Shown: positions 43,054-54,157 of the stretch, piece by piece
Position numbering within the stretch: position 1 is the first letter of the stretch
Layout of the letters: every line of letters starts with the position of its first letter
Assembly: GCA_902762375.1 (NCBI GenBank)
Contig: CACWNY010000002.1
Coordinates: 1 to 63,846 of the forward strand
Length of the DNA stretch: 63,846 bases
Direction: 5' to 3'
From: an uncultured Ruminococcus sp.
Lineage (GTDB): Bacteria; Bacillota; Clostridia; Oscillospirales; Acutalibacteraceae
Notes under the pieces: generated by a model
Database searches by the model: none
What the model was told of the DNA's origin: nothing
What the model saw: only the letters and a program-made list of their open reading frames with translations
Program-made: the position numbers and the translations under genes

Positions 43054-43069
43054 TGTTTCACGTGAAACA
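43054..43069. promoter_or_regulatory. parS site 2
   Basis: A second exact TGTTTCACGTGAAACA, 39 bases from site 1 (start to start). Such a close pair can load ParB efficiently. Confidence 0.93.
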
Positions 43070-43098
43070 TTGATAAACAAAAACTGTTTTGAGAATAT

Positions 43099-43238
43099 GT
43101 CAAAATTTGCTTACGCAAATTTTGTTTTGGATTTTGGGGAGTTTAAGGGCTTCGCCCTTAAAAATCCCAGCAGGGGCTTTGCCCCTGCACCCCACCACTT
43201 TTGAAAAAGTGGACAAAACTTTTAATTGTCACAGCTAT
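43099..43238 (-). repeat. Dispersed hairpin repeat, copy 20, reverse
   Basis: AAAATTTGCTTACGCAAATTTT, AAGGGCTTCGCCCTT, CAGGGGCTTTGCCCCTG, CCACTTTTGAAAAAGTGG, and TTTTAATTGTCACAGCTATA. It lies downstream of pyk, just after the parS pair. Confidence 0.87.
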
Positions 43239-43252
43239 ATGGGGATTAAGGA

Positions 43253-45040
43253 TTACTCTGTTTTTGATGAACCGGGAGAGTTGATACCTGTTGCATTAAA
43301 GACAAGACCTCTTGAACCATCAATTTTAACGATTGTGCCTGTTTTAAGGAGTTTTGTTGCATTTTTAGCACCGATGATGGCGGGTTTATCCAGTGTCATA
43401 GCAACAATAGCTCCATGAGAGGACATTCCGTCTTCTTCTGTGATAATTGCTCCTGCAGTTTTGAGTAAAGGAAGAATATTGTTGGAAGTTTTAGCAATAA
43501 CAAGGATATCACCAGCCTTAAAGTTCAGTCTTGCTTCTTCTTCCGTCTGACATACACAAAGATGACCGCAATAATCTGCCGTACTGACAGCCGTTCCTGC
43601 AACCAGCACATCACCGACTAAATGTACTTTCAACATATTTGTTGTTCCTGAAATTCCAAGCGGAATACCTGCCGTGATAACCGCCAAATCACCGTTCTGA
43701 ACTAATCCTTCCTGTTGCGATACATCAACCACATGTTCGAACAAGTCATCAGTATTATTTTGTTCTTCAATCATGATAGGAATAACGCCCCATGATAAAT
43801 TCATCTGTCGTCTGACTTTAGGAGAAGTAGTTCCGCAGATAATCGGGCAAGCGGGACGGTATTTAGAAATTTCTCTTGCGGTAAGACCTGATTTAGAAAC
43901 GGTCATGATTGCGACTGCTCCCAAGTCGTGAGCAGTAGTACAGGTAGCATGAGAGATTGCCGAAGTAACATCAGGTCTTTCACTGATATCACGCTTCTGG
44001 AAACGGCTGATATAATCAATATCTCTTTCTGTTCGTCTTGCGATAATATCCATCGTGTGCAAAGCCTCGACGGGATATTCACCTGCTGCTGTTTCACCAC
44101 TCAGCATGATAGCACTTGTACCATCATAAATAGCATTGGCAACATCGGTAGATTCTGCTCTTGTCGGACGGGGATTTTTCATCATGGAGTCCAGCATTTG
44201 TGTTGCAGTGATGACTTGTTTTCCAGCTTCATAGGCTTTTTTAATCAATTCTTTTTGGATAATAGGAACTTCTTCCAAAGGAATTTCTACGCCCATATCT
44301 CCTCTGGCAACCATGATACCGTCTGATGCTCTGATAATTTCATCAATATTCTGAACGCCCTCTTCATTTTCGATTTTTGCAATAATACGGATATCATCGC
44401 AATTATTGAGTGCCAGTTCATGACGCAACTGGAAAATATCTTCGGGAGTTCTGGTAAAGGACGCAGCGATAAAATCAAAATCTTCCCTTACGCCAAAAGC
44501 AATATCTTCTTTATCTTTTTCGTTGATAAATGGCAACGAAAGACTTACTCCGGGAACATTTACCCCTTTATGTGAGGCAATAAAGCCTTCGTTGATAACT
44601 TTACATTCAATACTTGTTGGTGTAAGATTCTGAACCACCATTTCAATCAGACCATCATCTACTAAAATTTTATCGCCGACTTTCAAATCGTCAGGCAATC
44701 CCTTGAATGTAATAGAACAGCATTTGTCGTTACCTTCTACTTCTGAAGTCATGAAGGTAAAGGTCTGACCTGTTTTAAGGAGTTCTTTGCCGTTTTTAAA
44801 GTTACCTGTACGGATTTCAGGACCTTTTGTATCCAGCAACAATGCGACAGGTTTTTTGAGTTCGTCACGCATTTTTTTAATCTTGTCAATACGGACTTTT
44901 TGTTGTTCATGTGTACCGTGTGACATATTGATTCGGGCAACATTCATTCCGCCTTCAATCAACAGACGCAGTATATTTTCATCGTCTGTAGCAGGTCCCA
45001 TTGTGCAAATGATTTTTGTTTTTCTGACTTGACTTAACAT
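43253..45040 (-). CDS. pyk: Pyruvate kinase with C-terminal PEP-utilising domain
   Basis: This 595-residue glycolytic enzyme makes pyruvate and ATP from phosphoenolpyruvate and ADP. It has the barrel motifs KIICTMGPATD, NMSHG, LLDTKGPEIRTG, the active-site patterns IIAKIENEEG and MVARGDMGVEIP, and TATQMLDSM. An extra domain of about 90 residues at the C-terminus carries EEDGMSSHGAIVAM, the mobile PEP-utilising domain with its histidine, as in Bacillus pyruvate kinases. GGGAGG lies 12 bases before the ATG, a rather long spacing. It forms a single-gene unit. Confidence 0.96.
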   Translation of the reverse strand: MLSQVRKTKIICTMGPATDDENILRLLIEGGMNVARINMSHGTHEQQKVRIDKIKKMRDELKKPVALLLDTKGPEIRTGNFKNGKELLKTGQTFTFMTSEVEGNDKCCSITFKGLPDDLKVGDKILVDDGLIEMVVQNLTPTSIECKVINEGFIASHKGVNVPGVSLSLPFINEKDKEDIAFGVREDFDFIAASFTRTPEDIFQLRHELALNNCDDIRIIAKIENEEGVQNIDEIIRASDGIMVARGDMGVEIPLEEVPIIQKELIKKAYEAGKQVITATQMLDSMMKNPRPTRAESTDVANAIYDGTSAIMLSGETAAGEYPVEALHTMDIIARRTERDIDYISRFQKRDISERPDVTSAISHATCTTAHDLGAVAIMTVSKSGLTAREISKYRPACPIICGTTSPKVRRQMNLSWGVIPIMIEEQNNTDDLFEHVVDVSQQEGLVQNGDLAVITAGIPLGISGTTNMLKVHLVGDVLVAGTAVSTADYCGHLCVCQTEEEARLNFKAGDILVIAKTSNNILPLLKTAGAIITEEDGMSSHGAIVAMTLDKPAIIGAKNATKLLKTGTIVKIDGSRGLVFNATGINSPGSSKTE

Positions 45041-45191
45041 AGATTTAATTAACCTCCCTGTTTATTCAGTTAAAATTATTATACAATATTTCTCAGAAAA
45101 TAACAATCATTTTTTATAAAAAAATATTGATGAATATTCTATTATTGTCAAGTATGCTAAAACACAGCACTGTTTTTTAGGAATATTTTCT

Positions 45192-45367
45192 ACCTGAGCG
45201 GTTAAAAGTCAAATAGTTATTGTCAAAATCTGCTTACGCAGATTTTGTTTGGAATTTTTATTCATTAAAGGGCTTTCGCCCTTTAAAATCCCACAAGGGG
45301 ACTTTGTCCCCTTGACCCCTACCACTTTTGAAAAAGTGGACAAAACTTTTAATTGTCATAGCTATAC
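45192..45367 (-). repeat. Dispersed hairpin repeat, copy 21, full length, reverse
   Basis: ACCTGAGCGGTTAAAAGTC end, h4 AAAATCTGCTTACGCAGATTTT (both arms changed from TTTGC/GCAAA to TCTGC/GCAGA), AAAGGGCTTTCGCCCTTT, CAAGGGGACTTTGTCCCCTTG, CCACTTTTGAAAAAGTGG and the TCATAGCTATA end. It lies between divergent pyk and mnmG; the gap 45041-45471 contains no gene. Confidence 0.88.
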
Positions 45368-45471
45368 AAGTTAGAAAACAATCAAAAAAACATTTCAAAA
45401 TTGATACAGATATGATATAATATAAATTAATAATCATTTTAAATTGTTATGATACAGAGGGGGATTTTTTG

Positions 45472-47352
45472 ATGGGATTTTTTGCAGGAAAATTCGATAT
45501 TGCGGTAATCGGTGCGGGACACGCAGGCATTGAGGCAGGACTTGCGGGGGCAAGGTTAGGCTGTAAAACAGTGGTATTTACCATCAATATGGACGCTGTA
45601 GGAAATTGTCCGTGTAATCCGTCTATAGGCGGTACGGCAAAGGGGCATTTAGTCCGTGAGATTGACGCTTTGGGCGGAGAAATGGGAAAAACAGCTGACG
45701 AAAGTATGTTACAAATGCGTATGCTCAATCGTGGCAAAGGACCTGCTGTACATTCTCTGCGTATGCAAATCGACAGACGGAAATACAGCCAAATTATGAA
45801 ACATAAACTGGAATTACAGGAAAATTTAGAAGTTCATCAGGCGGAAATTGTCAGTATCAGACAAGGAGAAAGTGCTTGGTTGCTGGAAACCCGTTTGAAA
45901 GCTATCTATGAATGCAAGACTGTCATTATTGCTACGGGAACATTTCTTAGTGGTAAAGTATATGTCGGTGATGTTTCTTATGAAAGTGGTCCTGACGGCA
46001 TTTTTCCTGCGGCATTTCTGGGACAATCTCTCAAAGAATTAGGATTACCACTCAGGCGTTTCAAGACGGGAACACCTGCCAGAGTACTCAGACGCAGTAT
46101 TGATTTTTCAGATTTGGAAGAACAATGCGGAGATGAACCCGTTATACCGTTTTCTTATGATACACTGACACTCCCCGAAAATAAAGTGACTTGTCATATC
46201 AGTTGGACAAATGACAATACGAAAAAAATCATTCTGGACAATATCCATCGTTCACCTTTATACGGTGGTCTGATTGAGGGAGTAGGTCCCAGATATTGTC
46301 CCAGTATTGAAGATAAGATTGTCCGTTTTGCGGATAAACCACGCCATCAGTTATTTATCGAACCTTGTGGAATGAATACCGAAGAAATGTATTTACAAGG
46401 AATGTCCTCTTCTTTGCCCGAAGATGTACAGTTGGACTTTTATCATTCAATAAAAGGGCTGGAAAATGTTGTGGTTATGCGTCCTGCTTATGCGATTGAA
46501 TATGATTGTGTTGACCCCACAACAATGAAAAGTACACTGGAGTTTGAAAAATTTTCAGGTCTTTATGGTGCTGGACAGTTTAACGGCAGTTCAGGTTATG
46601 AGGAAGCGGCAGCACAAGGTCTGGTAGCGGGTATCAATGCTGCCATGAAAGTTTTGGGAAAAGAACCTATGATTTTAGACAGAGCGTCTTCTTATATTGG
46701 TACACTCATTGATGACCTTATTACCAAAGGTGCTGACGACCCCTACAGAATGATGACTTCCCGTTCAGAATACCGCCTTATTTTAAGACAGGATAATGCT
46801 GATGAACGACTTACCCCTATCGGCAGAAAAATCGGTCTGATTTCTGATGAAAGATGGGAACGCTTTACTACAAAACAGGAACAGAAAAAACAGGAACTCA
46901 AACGGTTAAAAAATACTGTCATCTCCCCTACTGATGAAGTCAACAAAATACTTGTTTCACGTGAAACATCAGAAATTTCCACAGGTGTCCGTCTGATTGA
47001 TTTGCTCAAAAGACCTCAACTCAATTATGAATGTCTTACCTCTGTTGATACCACAAGACCACAGCTGAACCCCAATATTTTTGAACAGGTAGAAATCGAA
47101 GTCAAATACGAAGGCTATATCAAACGACAGTCTGAACAGATTGCTAAAATGCGGAAACTGGAAGAAAAAAAATTACCCAGTATTGATTTCAATGAAATTA
47201 CAGGACTGCGTCTGGAAGCGATTGAGAAACTCAATAAAATCAAACCTGAAAATATCGGTCAGGCGTCCAGAATAAGCGGTGTCAGTCCGTCAGATATTTC
47301 CGTATTATTAATCTGGCTGGCACAACACAAAAATTCAATGCGTAATTCATAA
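45472..47352 (+). CDS. mnmG: tRNA uridine-5-carboxymethylaminomethyl modification enzyme MnmG (GidA)
   Basis: This 626-residue FAD enzyme works with MnmE to modify the wobble uridine of tRNAs. The FAD motif IGAGHAGIEAG is near the N-terminus, followed by CNPSIGGTAKGHLVREIDALGGEMG, TGTFLSGK and FKTGTPAR, with a helical C-terminal domain. The ATG at 45472 follows AGGGGG by about nine bases. mnmG-rsmG is a classical origin-proximal pair. A parS palindrome lies inside the gene (46953-46968) and is translated as part of VSRETSE, a region where the protein tolerates variation. mnmE is not in the window. Confidence 0.97.
   Translation: MGFFAGKFDIAVIGAGHAGIEAGLAGARLGCKTVVFTINMDAVGNCPCNPSIGGTAKGHLVREIDALGGEMGKTADESMLQMRMLNRGKGPAVHSLRMQIDRRKYSQIMKHKLELQENLEVHQAEIVSIRQGESAWLLETRLKAIYECKTVIIATGTFLSGKVYVGDVSYESGPDGIFPAAFLGQSLKELGLPLRRFKTGTPARVLRRSIDFSDLEEQCGDEPVIPFSYDTLTLPENKVTCHISWTNDNTKKIILDNIHRSPLYGGLIEGVGPRYCPSIEDKIVRFADKPRHQLFIEPCGMNTEEMYLQGMSSSLPEDVQLDFYHSIKGLENVVVMRPAYAIEYDCVDPTTMKSTLEFEKFSGLYGAGQFNGSSGYEEAAAQGLVAGINAAMKVLGKEPMILDRASSYIGTLIDDLITKGADDPYRMMTSRSEYRLILRQDNADERLTPIGRKIGLISDERWERFTTKQEQKKQELKRLKNTVISPTDEVNKILVSRETSEISTGVRLIDLLKRPQLNYECLTSVDTTRPQLNPNIFEQVEIEVKYEGYIKRQSEQIAKMRKLEEKKLPSIDFNEITGLRLEAIEKLNKIKPENIGQASRISGVSPSDISVLLIWLAQHKNSMRNS
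46953..46968. promoter_or_regulatory. parS site 3, inside mnmG
   Basis: Exact TGTTTCACGTGAAACA within the coding sequence, read as codons for V-S-R-E-T. Confidence 0.92.
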
Positions 47353-47386
47353 TGCGTAATTCGTAATTATTTTATAAAAAATGTCA

Positions 47387-47502
47387 AGCTGTGACAATTA
47401 AAAGTTTTTTGTCCACTTTTTTTCAAAAAAGTGGGCGGGATTGTTAAGGGCGACAGCCCTTAACGAAAGCAGGATTTTAAAGGGTGGCAGCCCTTTAACT
47501 CC
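47387..47502 (+). repeat. Dispersed hairpin repeat, copy 22, forward
   Basis: CCACTTTTTTTCAAAAAAGTGG, AAGGGCGACAGCCCTT, then AAAGGGTGGCAGCCCTTT (with a mismatch). It separates mnmG from rsmG, about 20 bases before the rsmG start. Confidence 0.85.
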
Positions 47503-47525
47503 ATTAATCAAAAGGGAGATACCAG

Positions 47526-48239
47526 ATGATAAATGATTTTAGCACTACACTGACAAACGGTATGCAAAAATTCAATATTGCACTTAATGATACACAGACA
47601 GAACAATTTCAAATTTACTGTAATCTGTTGATAGAATGGAATAAGAAATTCAACCTTACGGCTATCACTGACCCTTGTGAAATTGCCATTAAACACTTTG
47701 TTGACAGTTGCACTATTCTTCGTTATGTGGATATTCCTAAAAATGCAAATATGATAGATGTCGGTACAGGAGCAGGATTTCCCAGTATTCCTTTAAAGAT
47801 TGTCAGACCTGATATCCATCTTACTTTGCTTGACAGTCTGAACAAGCGGTTGATATTTTTAGATGAAGTTGCTCGTCAACTGAATATGACAGTCGAAACC
47901 GTACACGGACGAGCAGAAGATTGCGGGCAAAAAACCGTTTACAGAGAAAATTTCGATATTTCTGTTTCCAGAGCAGTTGCACCATTGAATATTCTAAGCG
48001 AATATTGTTTGCCATTCGTCAGAAAAGGCGGAAAGTTTATTGCCATGAAAGGCAAAAATGTACAACCTGAAATTGACAACAGTCGAAAGGCGATAAAATT
48101 ACTTGGCGGAACATATAACAACATTGTTGAATTTCATATTGATGAAAACAATCGTAGTATTGTCATTGTTGACAAAACAAACGCTACACCATCTGTATAT
48201 CCCCGACACAATTCAAAAATTTCCAAAAAGCCCTTGTAA
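47526..48239 (+). CDS. rsmG: 16S rRNA (guanine-N7)-methyltransferase RsmG (GidB)
   Basis: This 237-residue SAM-dependent enzyme methylates G527 of 16S rRNA (E. coli numbering). It has the N-terminal helix with LLIEWNKKFNLTAITD, the SAM motif IDVGTGAGFPSIPLKI, LLDSLNKRLIFLDEV and SRAVAPLNILSEYCLP. AAGGGAGA lies before the ATG. It follows mnmG after a dispersed repeat of about 115 bases. The last residues (KISKKPL) run into another repeat copy, which appears to have set the stop codon. Confidence 0.96.
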   Translation: MINDFSTTLTNGMQKFNIALNDTQTEQFQIYCNLLIEWNKKFNLTAITDPCEIAIKHFVDSCTILRYVDIPKNANMIDVGTGAGFPSIPLKIVRPDIHLTLLDSLNKRLIFLDEVARQLNMTVETVHGRAEDCGQKTVYRENFDISVSRAVAPLNILSEYCLPFVRKGGKFIAMKGKNVQPEIDNSRKAIKLLGGTYNNIVEFHIDENNRSIVIVDKTNATPSVYPRHNSKISKKPL

Positions 48240-48354
48240 GCGGTGGCTTCGCCCCCGCACCCCTGAGTTAAGGGCGTTGCCCTTAACAATCCCACAAACT
48301 TTTTGAAAAAAGTTTGACAAAAACTTTTATGAAAATTTGCGATAGCAAATTTTA
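48239..48354 (-). repeat. Dispersed hairpin repeat, copy 23, reverse, rearranged
   Basis: A GCGGTGGCTTCGCCCCCGC-like hairpin, AAGGGCGTTGCCCTT, AAACTTTTTGAAAAAAGTTT, and an h4 unit AAATTTGCGATAGCAAATTT on the unusual side. It starts at the rsmG stop codon. Confidence 0.8.
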
Positions 48355-48379
48355 AAAGAAAAATATCGTTATATTAAGA

Positions 48380-48416
48380 AAAACTACACGCTTAATTTAG
48401 ACAAGCGTGTAGTTTT
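48380..48416. terminator. Bidirectional terminator between rsmG and guaB
   Basis: AAAACTACACGCTT pairs with AAGCGTGTAGTTTT. T-runs follow on the plus strand and A-runs precede on the left, so it can serve both convergent genes. Confidence 0.85.
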
Positions 48417-48447
48417 TGATTTATAGATTATTATTTATCATCATTAT

Positions 48448-49974
<1,527 letters not shown>

Positions 49975-50062
49975 TTAGGTTATTATATCGATTATAGCGG
50001 TTCACAGCAGATTTGTCAATACAAAAATTCGACATTATTATAGGAATTTAAATCACATAAGA

Positions 50063-51832
50063 TTACTTTTCCAGATAATATATACCGTCTTGTTTTTCTA
50101 CAGAATAACCGTATCTGGCACTTTCTGTATAGATATCGTTGATACCTAGTACAGAAACACTTTCTTCGGGAAGATAAATATATTTGGCTTTATTTTCGGG
50201 ATTAAGGGCATAATAGTCTTTCAGTCTTTGATAGGAACTTTCTTTAATACCAGAAGCCCATGAAGAATACGAACCGCAAGGAAATTGGTCAAGATATAGA
50301 TATCCCCATGTTCGAATATCTGTAATGACAATTCTGTCAGGTGTTTTATTCTGATAATAAGATAATCTGTCATAGAAGCAGTTATAACTTTCCAAATTGT
50401 TTTTTGAAGTAAAAATTCCTTTTGCAGGTCCTTGTTCGATTTGACAAATCATATTTTTCATATTGTTTCCATACGGCAAATGATAAACTTTTATCGCCAA
50501 TAAAAACAAGATTTGCATACTTAATTCCAATATAAAGAGGAATTGACAAACTTTCTGATGTATTTTTTTGAATGATGAAGACTGATTTTCTTTTTCTGAT
50601 TTCAATTCTTGAAGAAATACAAAAATAAAGATAATACATGCAATATTCGATACTGCCATTGCCATAAAAATAACAGTATAAAGCTGATTAGATGAAAAAT
50701 GTACGCAAAAAGAATAGATTATTCCTGGAATAAAAACACAGTAAAATAGTGGTTTTGGTTGATGTTCGCACAAAAGGTAGGCAGTAAATCCCACAAACAT
50801 AACAGGAAACATAACGGCTGTAAAGTACATTTCTATAAGATGAGAATACATCAGCAAAAATGATACAATGGCAATCACAGTACTTACTGAAAAGTATATC
50901 GAACGGTGACATTTTCGTTTTTTGTCCAACAGCATTGCCACAACAGTAATGAAGTATGCAAAAAAGCAAAAATAAATATATCCGCAACAAAACAATATTG
51001 CCAAAAAATAATCTATGATTTTTTTAATGAAAGAACTTTGAATATGTTCAGGATCACCGAAAAGTACAGAAGGAAAATTCCGTACAATATTTTCTATATC
51101 TGTCCTCGAAAAGACAAATAGCAAAAACGCAAATGCACAAAGGACTATACCGACCGTAATCCATAAAAAAGTATTTACCTCAAACAGATAGGTAAAGATG
51201 ACAGTATTTTTACCTTTTTCACCAAAAAGTTTATGCCAAAAAATACGAAACAGTACGGTCAAAACATAAAAAATATAGATTATTGCTACATACGGACAAG
51301 ATAAAACGGAAAAAGAAAGGAATATTCCTGTAATCATTAATGGCAATTTTCTTTTTTGTTCTTCTGTTGCTAAAAAGATTCCTGCTACAAGCAGACTGTC
51401 CATAGCAGTAGCATTATAGCTGAATGTACAAAGAGGATATAATTCAAATAAATAATATAATGTTACTGCAATAACAGCAGCATATCTGTATTTTCTTAAG
51501 CGAAAATATATCCATGTTCCCATAACCGTACGCAAACACAGATAGGTAATTCTCATCGCTAACAATATTCCCTCTGTAGAACCGTGAAACAATTTATACA
51601 GAAAAATAAACGGTACTCTCAACACTGCTGAAAGCTGTGATAGATGCCATTCATCTTTAAAGAAGGTATCTCCTTGTATAAGTCGATTGGCAATCGTAAA
51701 ATAAAACGGTTCATCGCATTCCTGAAAACCGTAAAAACATTTCCACAACGAAAGGAAAAAAGTGAAAGCCATTAGAATACAGAAAATCACATTTTGGGTT
51801 ATTTCATTTTTTTGGAGTTTTGTAATAGTCAT
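50063..51832 (-). CDS. Multi-pass membrane protein, candidate GT-C glycosyltransferase
   Basis: This 589-residue protein has about twelve membrane segments. An acidic motif QECDEPFYFTIANRLIQGDTFF in the first outer loop and FSYNATAMDSLLVAG further on resemble GT-C enzymes of the PMT/ArnT type. A soluble C-terminal tail of about 120 residues follows (NKTPDRIVITDIRTWGYLYLDQFPCG). Its ATG lies 6 bases after the serS stop codon, with the ribosome binding site inside the end of serS, so it belongs to the parA-parB-serS unit. Donor and acceptor unknown. Confidence 0.6.
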   Translation of the reverse strand: MTITKLQKNEITQNVIFCILMAFTFFLSLWKCFYGFQECDEPFYFTIANRLIQGDTFFKDEWHLSQLSAVLRVPFIFLYKLFHGSTEGILLAMRITYLCLRTVMGTWIYFRLRKYRYAAVIAVTLYYLFELYPLCTFSYNATAMDSLLVAGIFLATEEQKRKLPLMITGIFLSFSVLSCPYVAIIYIFYVLTVLFRIFWHKLFGEKGKNTVIFTYLFEVNTFLWITVGIVLCAFAFLLFVFSRTDIENIVRNFPSVLFGDPEHIQSSFIKKIIDYFLAILFCCGYIYFCFFAYFITVVAMLLDKKRKCHRSIYFSVSTVIAIVSFLLMYSHLIEMYFTAVMFPVMFVGFTAYLLCEHQPKPLFYCVFIPGIIYSFCVHFSSNQLYTVIFMAMAVSNIACIIFIFVFLQELKSEKENQSSSFKKIHQKVCQFLFILELSMQILFLLAIKVYHLPYGNNMKNMICQIEQGPAKGIFTSKNNLESYNCFYDRLSYYQNKTPDRIVITDIRTWGYLYLDQFPCGSYSSWASGIKESSYQRLKDYYALNPENKAKYIYLPEESVSVLGINDIYTESARYGYSVEKQDGIYYLEK

Positions 51833-51838
51833 TTTTTC

Positions 51839-53116
51839 TTATTTTATCATTTCCTTTCCTCCCATGTAAGGACGCAATGCTACAGGAATATTAACTGACC
51901 CATCAGCATTGAGATTATTTTCTAAGAAAGCGATTAACATTCTGGGGGGAGCAACAACAGTATTGTTTAGGGTATGAGCAAAATATTTTCCGTTTTTACC
52001 CTTTACACGGATTTTCAATCTTCTTGCCTGTGCGTCACCTAAGTTGGAACAACTGCCGACTTCAAAATATTTTTTCTGTCTTGGTGACCATGCTTCTACA
52101 TCTATTGACTTGACTTTCAAATCCGCCAAATCTCCCGAACAACATTCCAGTGTTCTTACAGGAATATCCAGAGAACGGAATAAGTCTACCGTATTTTGCC
52201 AAAGTTTATCGAACCACATTTTGCTGTCCTCTGGCTTACAGACAACTATCATTTCCTGCTTTTCAAACTGATGAATACGGTATACGCCACGCTCTTCTAT
52301 ACCATGAGCCCCTTTTTCCTTTCTGAAACAGGGCGAATAACTGGTATAGGTATATGGGAGATTTTCTTCCTTATTGATAGTGTCGATAAACTTACCTATC
52401 ATGGAATGTTCGCTTGTACCGATAAGATAAAGGTCTTCGCCTTCGATTTTATACATCATAGCGTCCATTTCGGCAAAACTCATGACACCTGTCACCACAT
52501 TACTTCTTATCATGAACGGCGGTACACAATAGGTAAACCCTCTGTCAATCATGAAATCCCTTGCATACGAAATTACCGCTGAATGTAATCTGGCAATATC
52601 TCCCATAAGATAGTAAAATCCGTTACCTGCCACACTTCTTGCACTGTCTAAATCAATTCCGTTGAATTTTTCCATAATTTCTGTGTGATACGGAACTTCA
52701 AAATCAGGAACAACAGGTTCACCAAATCTTTCAATTTCCACATTTTGGCTGTCATCTTTGCCTATCGGAACAGACGGGTCAATGATGTTAGGAATAACCA
52801 TCATTCTTTTTGTAATTTCTTCCTGTAATCTTGCTTCTTCTACTTGTAACTGCTGTAACATTTCTGCTTGTTCAGTAACTTTCTTTTTGAGTTCTTCTGC
52901 TTCATCTTTTTTCCCTTTTGCCATCAATCCGCCAATCTGTTTGGAAAATTTATTGCGGTCAGCACGCATATTATCTGCCTGTTGCTGTACAGCTCTGCTT
53001 TGCTTGTCCAGTTCAACAACTTCGTCTACTAAAATCAATTTACTGTCCTGAAATTTCTTTTTGATGTTTTCCTTGACCATTTCAGGATTTTCTCTTATCA
53101 GTTTAATATCCAACAT
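51839..53116 (-). CDS. serS: Seryl-tRNA synthetase
   Basis: This 425-residue class II synthetase charges tRNA-Ser. It has the N-terminal coiled-coil arm (about 28-105), motif 2 with the SYSPCFRKEKGAHG loop (FRxEAG type), GIEERGVYRIHQFEKQEM and motif 3 HTLNNTVVAPPRMLIAFLE. The length is normal. AAGGAG lies nine bases before the ATG, which is 21 bases after the parB stop codon. serS commonly follows parB near the origin in Clostridia. Confidence 0.97.
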   Translation of the reverse strand: MLDIKLIRENPEMVKENIKKKFQDSKLILVDEVVELDKQSRAVQQQADNMRADRNKFSKQIGGLMAKGKKDEAEELKKKVTEQAEMLQQLQVEEARLQEEITKRMMVIPNIIDPSVPIGKDDSQNVEIERFGEPVVPDFEVPYHTEIMEKFNGIDLDSARSVAGNGFYYLMGDIARLHSAVISYARDFMIDRGFTYCVPPFMIRSNVVTGVMSFAEMDAMMYKIEGEDLYLIGTSEHSMIGKFIDTINKEENLPYTYTSYSPCFRKEKGAHGIEERGVYRIHQFEKQEMIVVCKPEDSKMWFDKLWQNTVDLFRSLDIPVRTLECCSGDLADLKVKSIDVEAWSPRQKKYFEVGSCSNLGDAQARRLKIRVKGKNGKYFAHTLNNTVVAPPRMLIAFLENNLNADGSVNIPVALRPYMGGKEMIK

Positions 53117-53137
53117 AAATACTGTTACTCCTTTGAC

Positions 53138-54025
53138 TTACATTATATTTTTACCTAACAACTGTGCCAGTGCAAACAAATCCTCTTTGCTGTAAAATTC
53201 GATTTCCAGCGTACCTTTTTCCTTGCTGTCACCGTTGACGGTTACTCTTCTTCCCAGATGTTCTTTCAACGACAGCTCTACCTCATCATAGTAAGAAAGT
53301 CGTTTCGGTTTCTTTTTTGATGTTTCACGTGAAACATTATTGTTTTCCGTTTCACTGTTGATTTTTTTAACGATATTCTCCAGATGTCTTACCGAAATAT
53401 CATTTTCCAGACAGACTTTGGCACATTTAAGCATATCTTCCTGACTTTTCAATCCCAACAGTGTTCTGCCATGTCCCGCACTTAATTTTCCGCTGTTGAT
53501 AAGGTCAATGATTTCTGACGGTAACGAAAGCAAGCGTAACGCATTGGCAATAGCGGGTCGTGATTTGCCGACAATCTTAGAAATATCTTCCTGTGACATT
53601 CCGTATTCTTCTATGAGTTTCTTAAATCCGAATGCTTCTTCAATGGGGGTGAGGTCTTCTCGCTGAAGATTTTCAATCAATGCGATTTCTGTTGTTTCCA
53701 AATCGGTCAGTTCCCGAATAACAACAGGAACTTCATTTAAACCTGCCATTCGGCTTGCTCTCCAGCGTCTTTCTCCTGCGACTATCTGATAACCACCATC
53801 GGCAATCGGTCGCACAAGTAGCGGTTGCAATACTCCATGCTGAGATATCGACTGTGCCAGTTCAGCCAAAGCGTTTTCGTCAAATTCTCGGCGTGGCTGA
53901 GATTTGTTCGGTTCAATCTCTGAAATCCGCAAAGTAACAGGACTGTTATCACTCTCATTTTCATTTTCAATAAAAATAGCTCCCAGTCCTTTTCCAAGAC
54001 CGCCCTTTTTGAATTTAGATGCCAT
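53138..54025 (-). CDS. parB: Chromosome partitioning protein ParB (Spo0J)
   Basis: This 295-residue CTP-dependent clamp loads at parS and spreads along DNA to organise the origin region. It has the N-terminal ParA-interacting start GLGKGLGAIF, the CTP-binding boxes HGVLQPLLVRP, GERRWRASRMAG and TEIALIENLQREDLTPIEEA, a helix-turn-helix (MSQEDISKIVGKSRPAIANALRLL) and a C-terminal dimerisation domain. A parS palindrome lies inside the gene (53321-53336), read as N-V-S-R-E-T. AAAGGAGG precedes the ATG. It is separated from parA by a pair of dispersed repeats. Confidence 0.97.
   Translation of the reverse strand: MASKFKKGGLGKGLGAIFIENENESDNSPVTLRISEIEPNKSQPRREFDENALAELAQSISQHGVLQPLLVRPIADGGYQIVAGERRWRASRMAGLNEVPVVIRELTDLETTEIALIENLQREDLTPIEEAFGFKKLIEEYGMSQEDISKIVGKSRPAIANALRLLSLPSEIIDLINSGKLSAGHGRTLLGLKSQEDMLKCAKVCLENDISVRHLENIVKKINSETENNNVSRETSKKKPKRLSYYDEVELSLKEHLGRRVTVNGDSKEKGTLEIEFYSKEDLFALAQLLGKNIM
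53321..53336. promoter_or_regulatory. parS site 4, inside parB
   Basis: Exact TGTTTCACGTGAAACA within the parB linker. A parS site inside parB is also known in Bacillus subtilis. Confidence 0.92.
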
Positions 54026-54058
54026 ATTTCTCCTCCTTTCAAAAAATTAAGAAATGCT

Positions 54059-54143
54059 GTGTCAAGGGCTGCCGCCCTTAACAATCCCGCCCACTTTTTT
54101 GAAAAAAAGTGGACAAAAAACTTTTATGGCTCACTTCGTTCGG
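54059..54143 (-). repeat. Dispersed hairpin repeat, copy 24, reverse, first of a pair, between parA and parB
   Basis: CAAGGGCTGCCGCCCTT, CCACTTTTTTGAAAAAAAGTGG, ending GGCTCACTTCGTTCGGG. It starts 33 bases before the parB ATG. Confidence 0.85.
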
Positions 54144-54157
54144 GTTGTTATCTCAAG

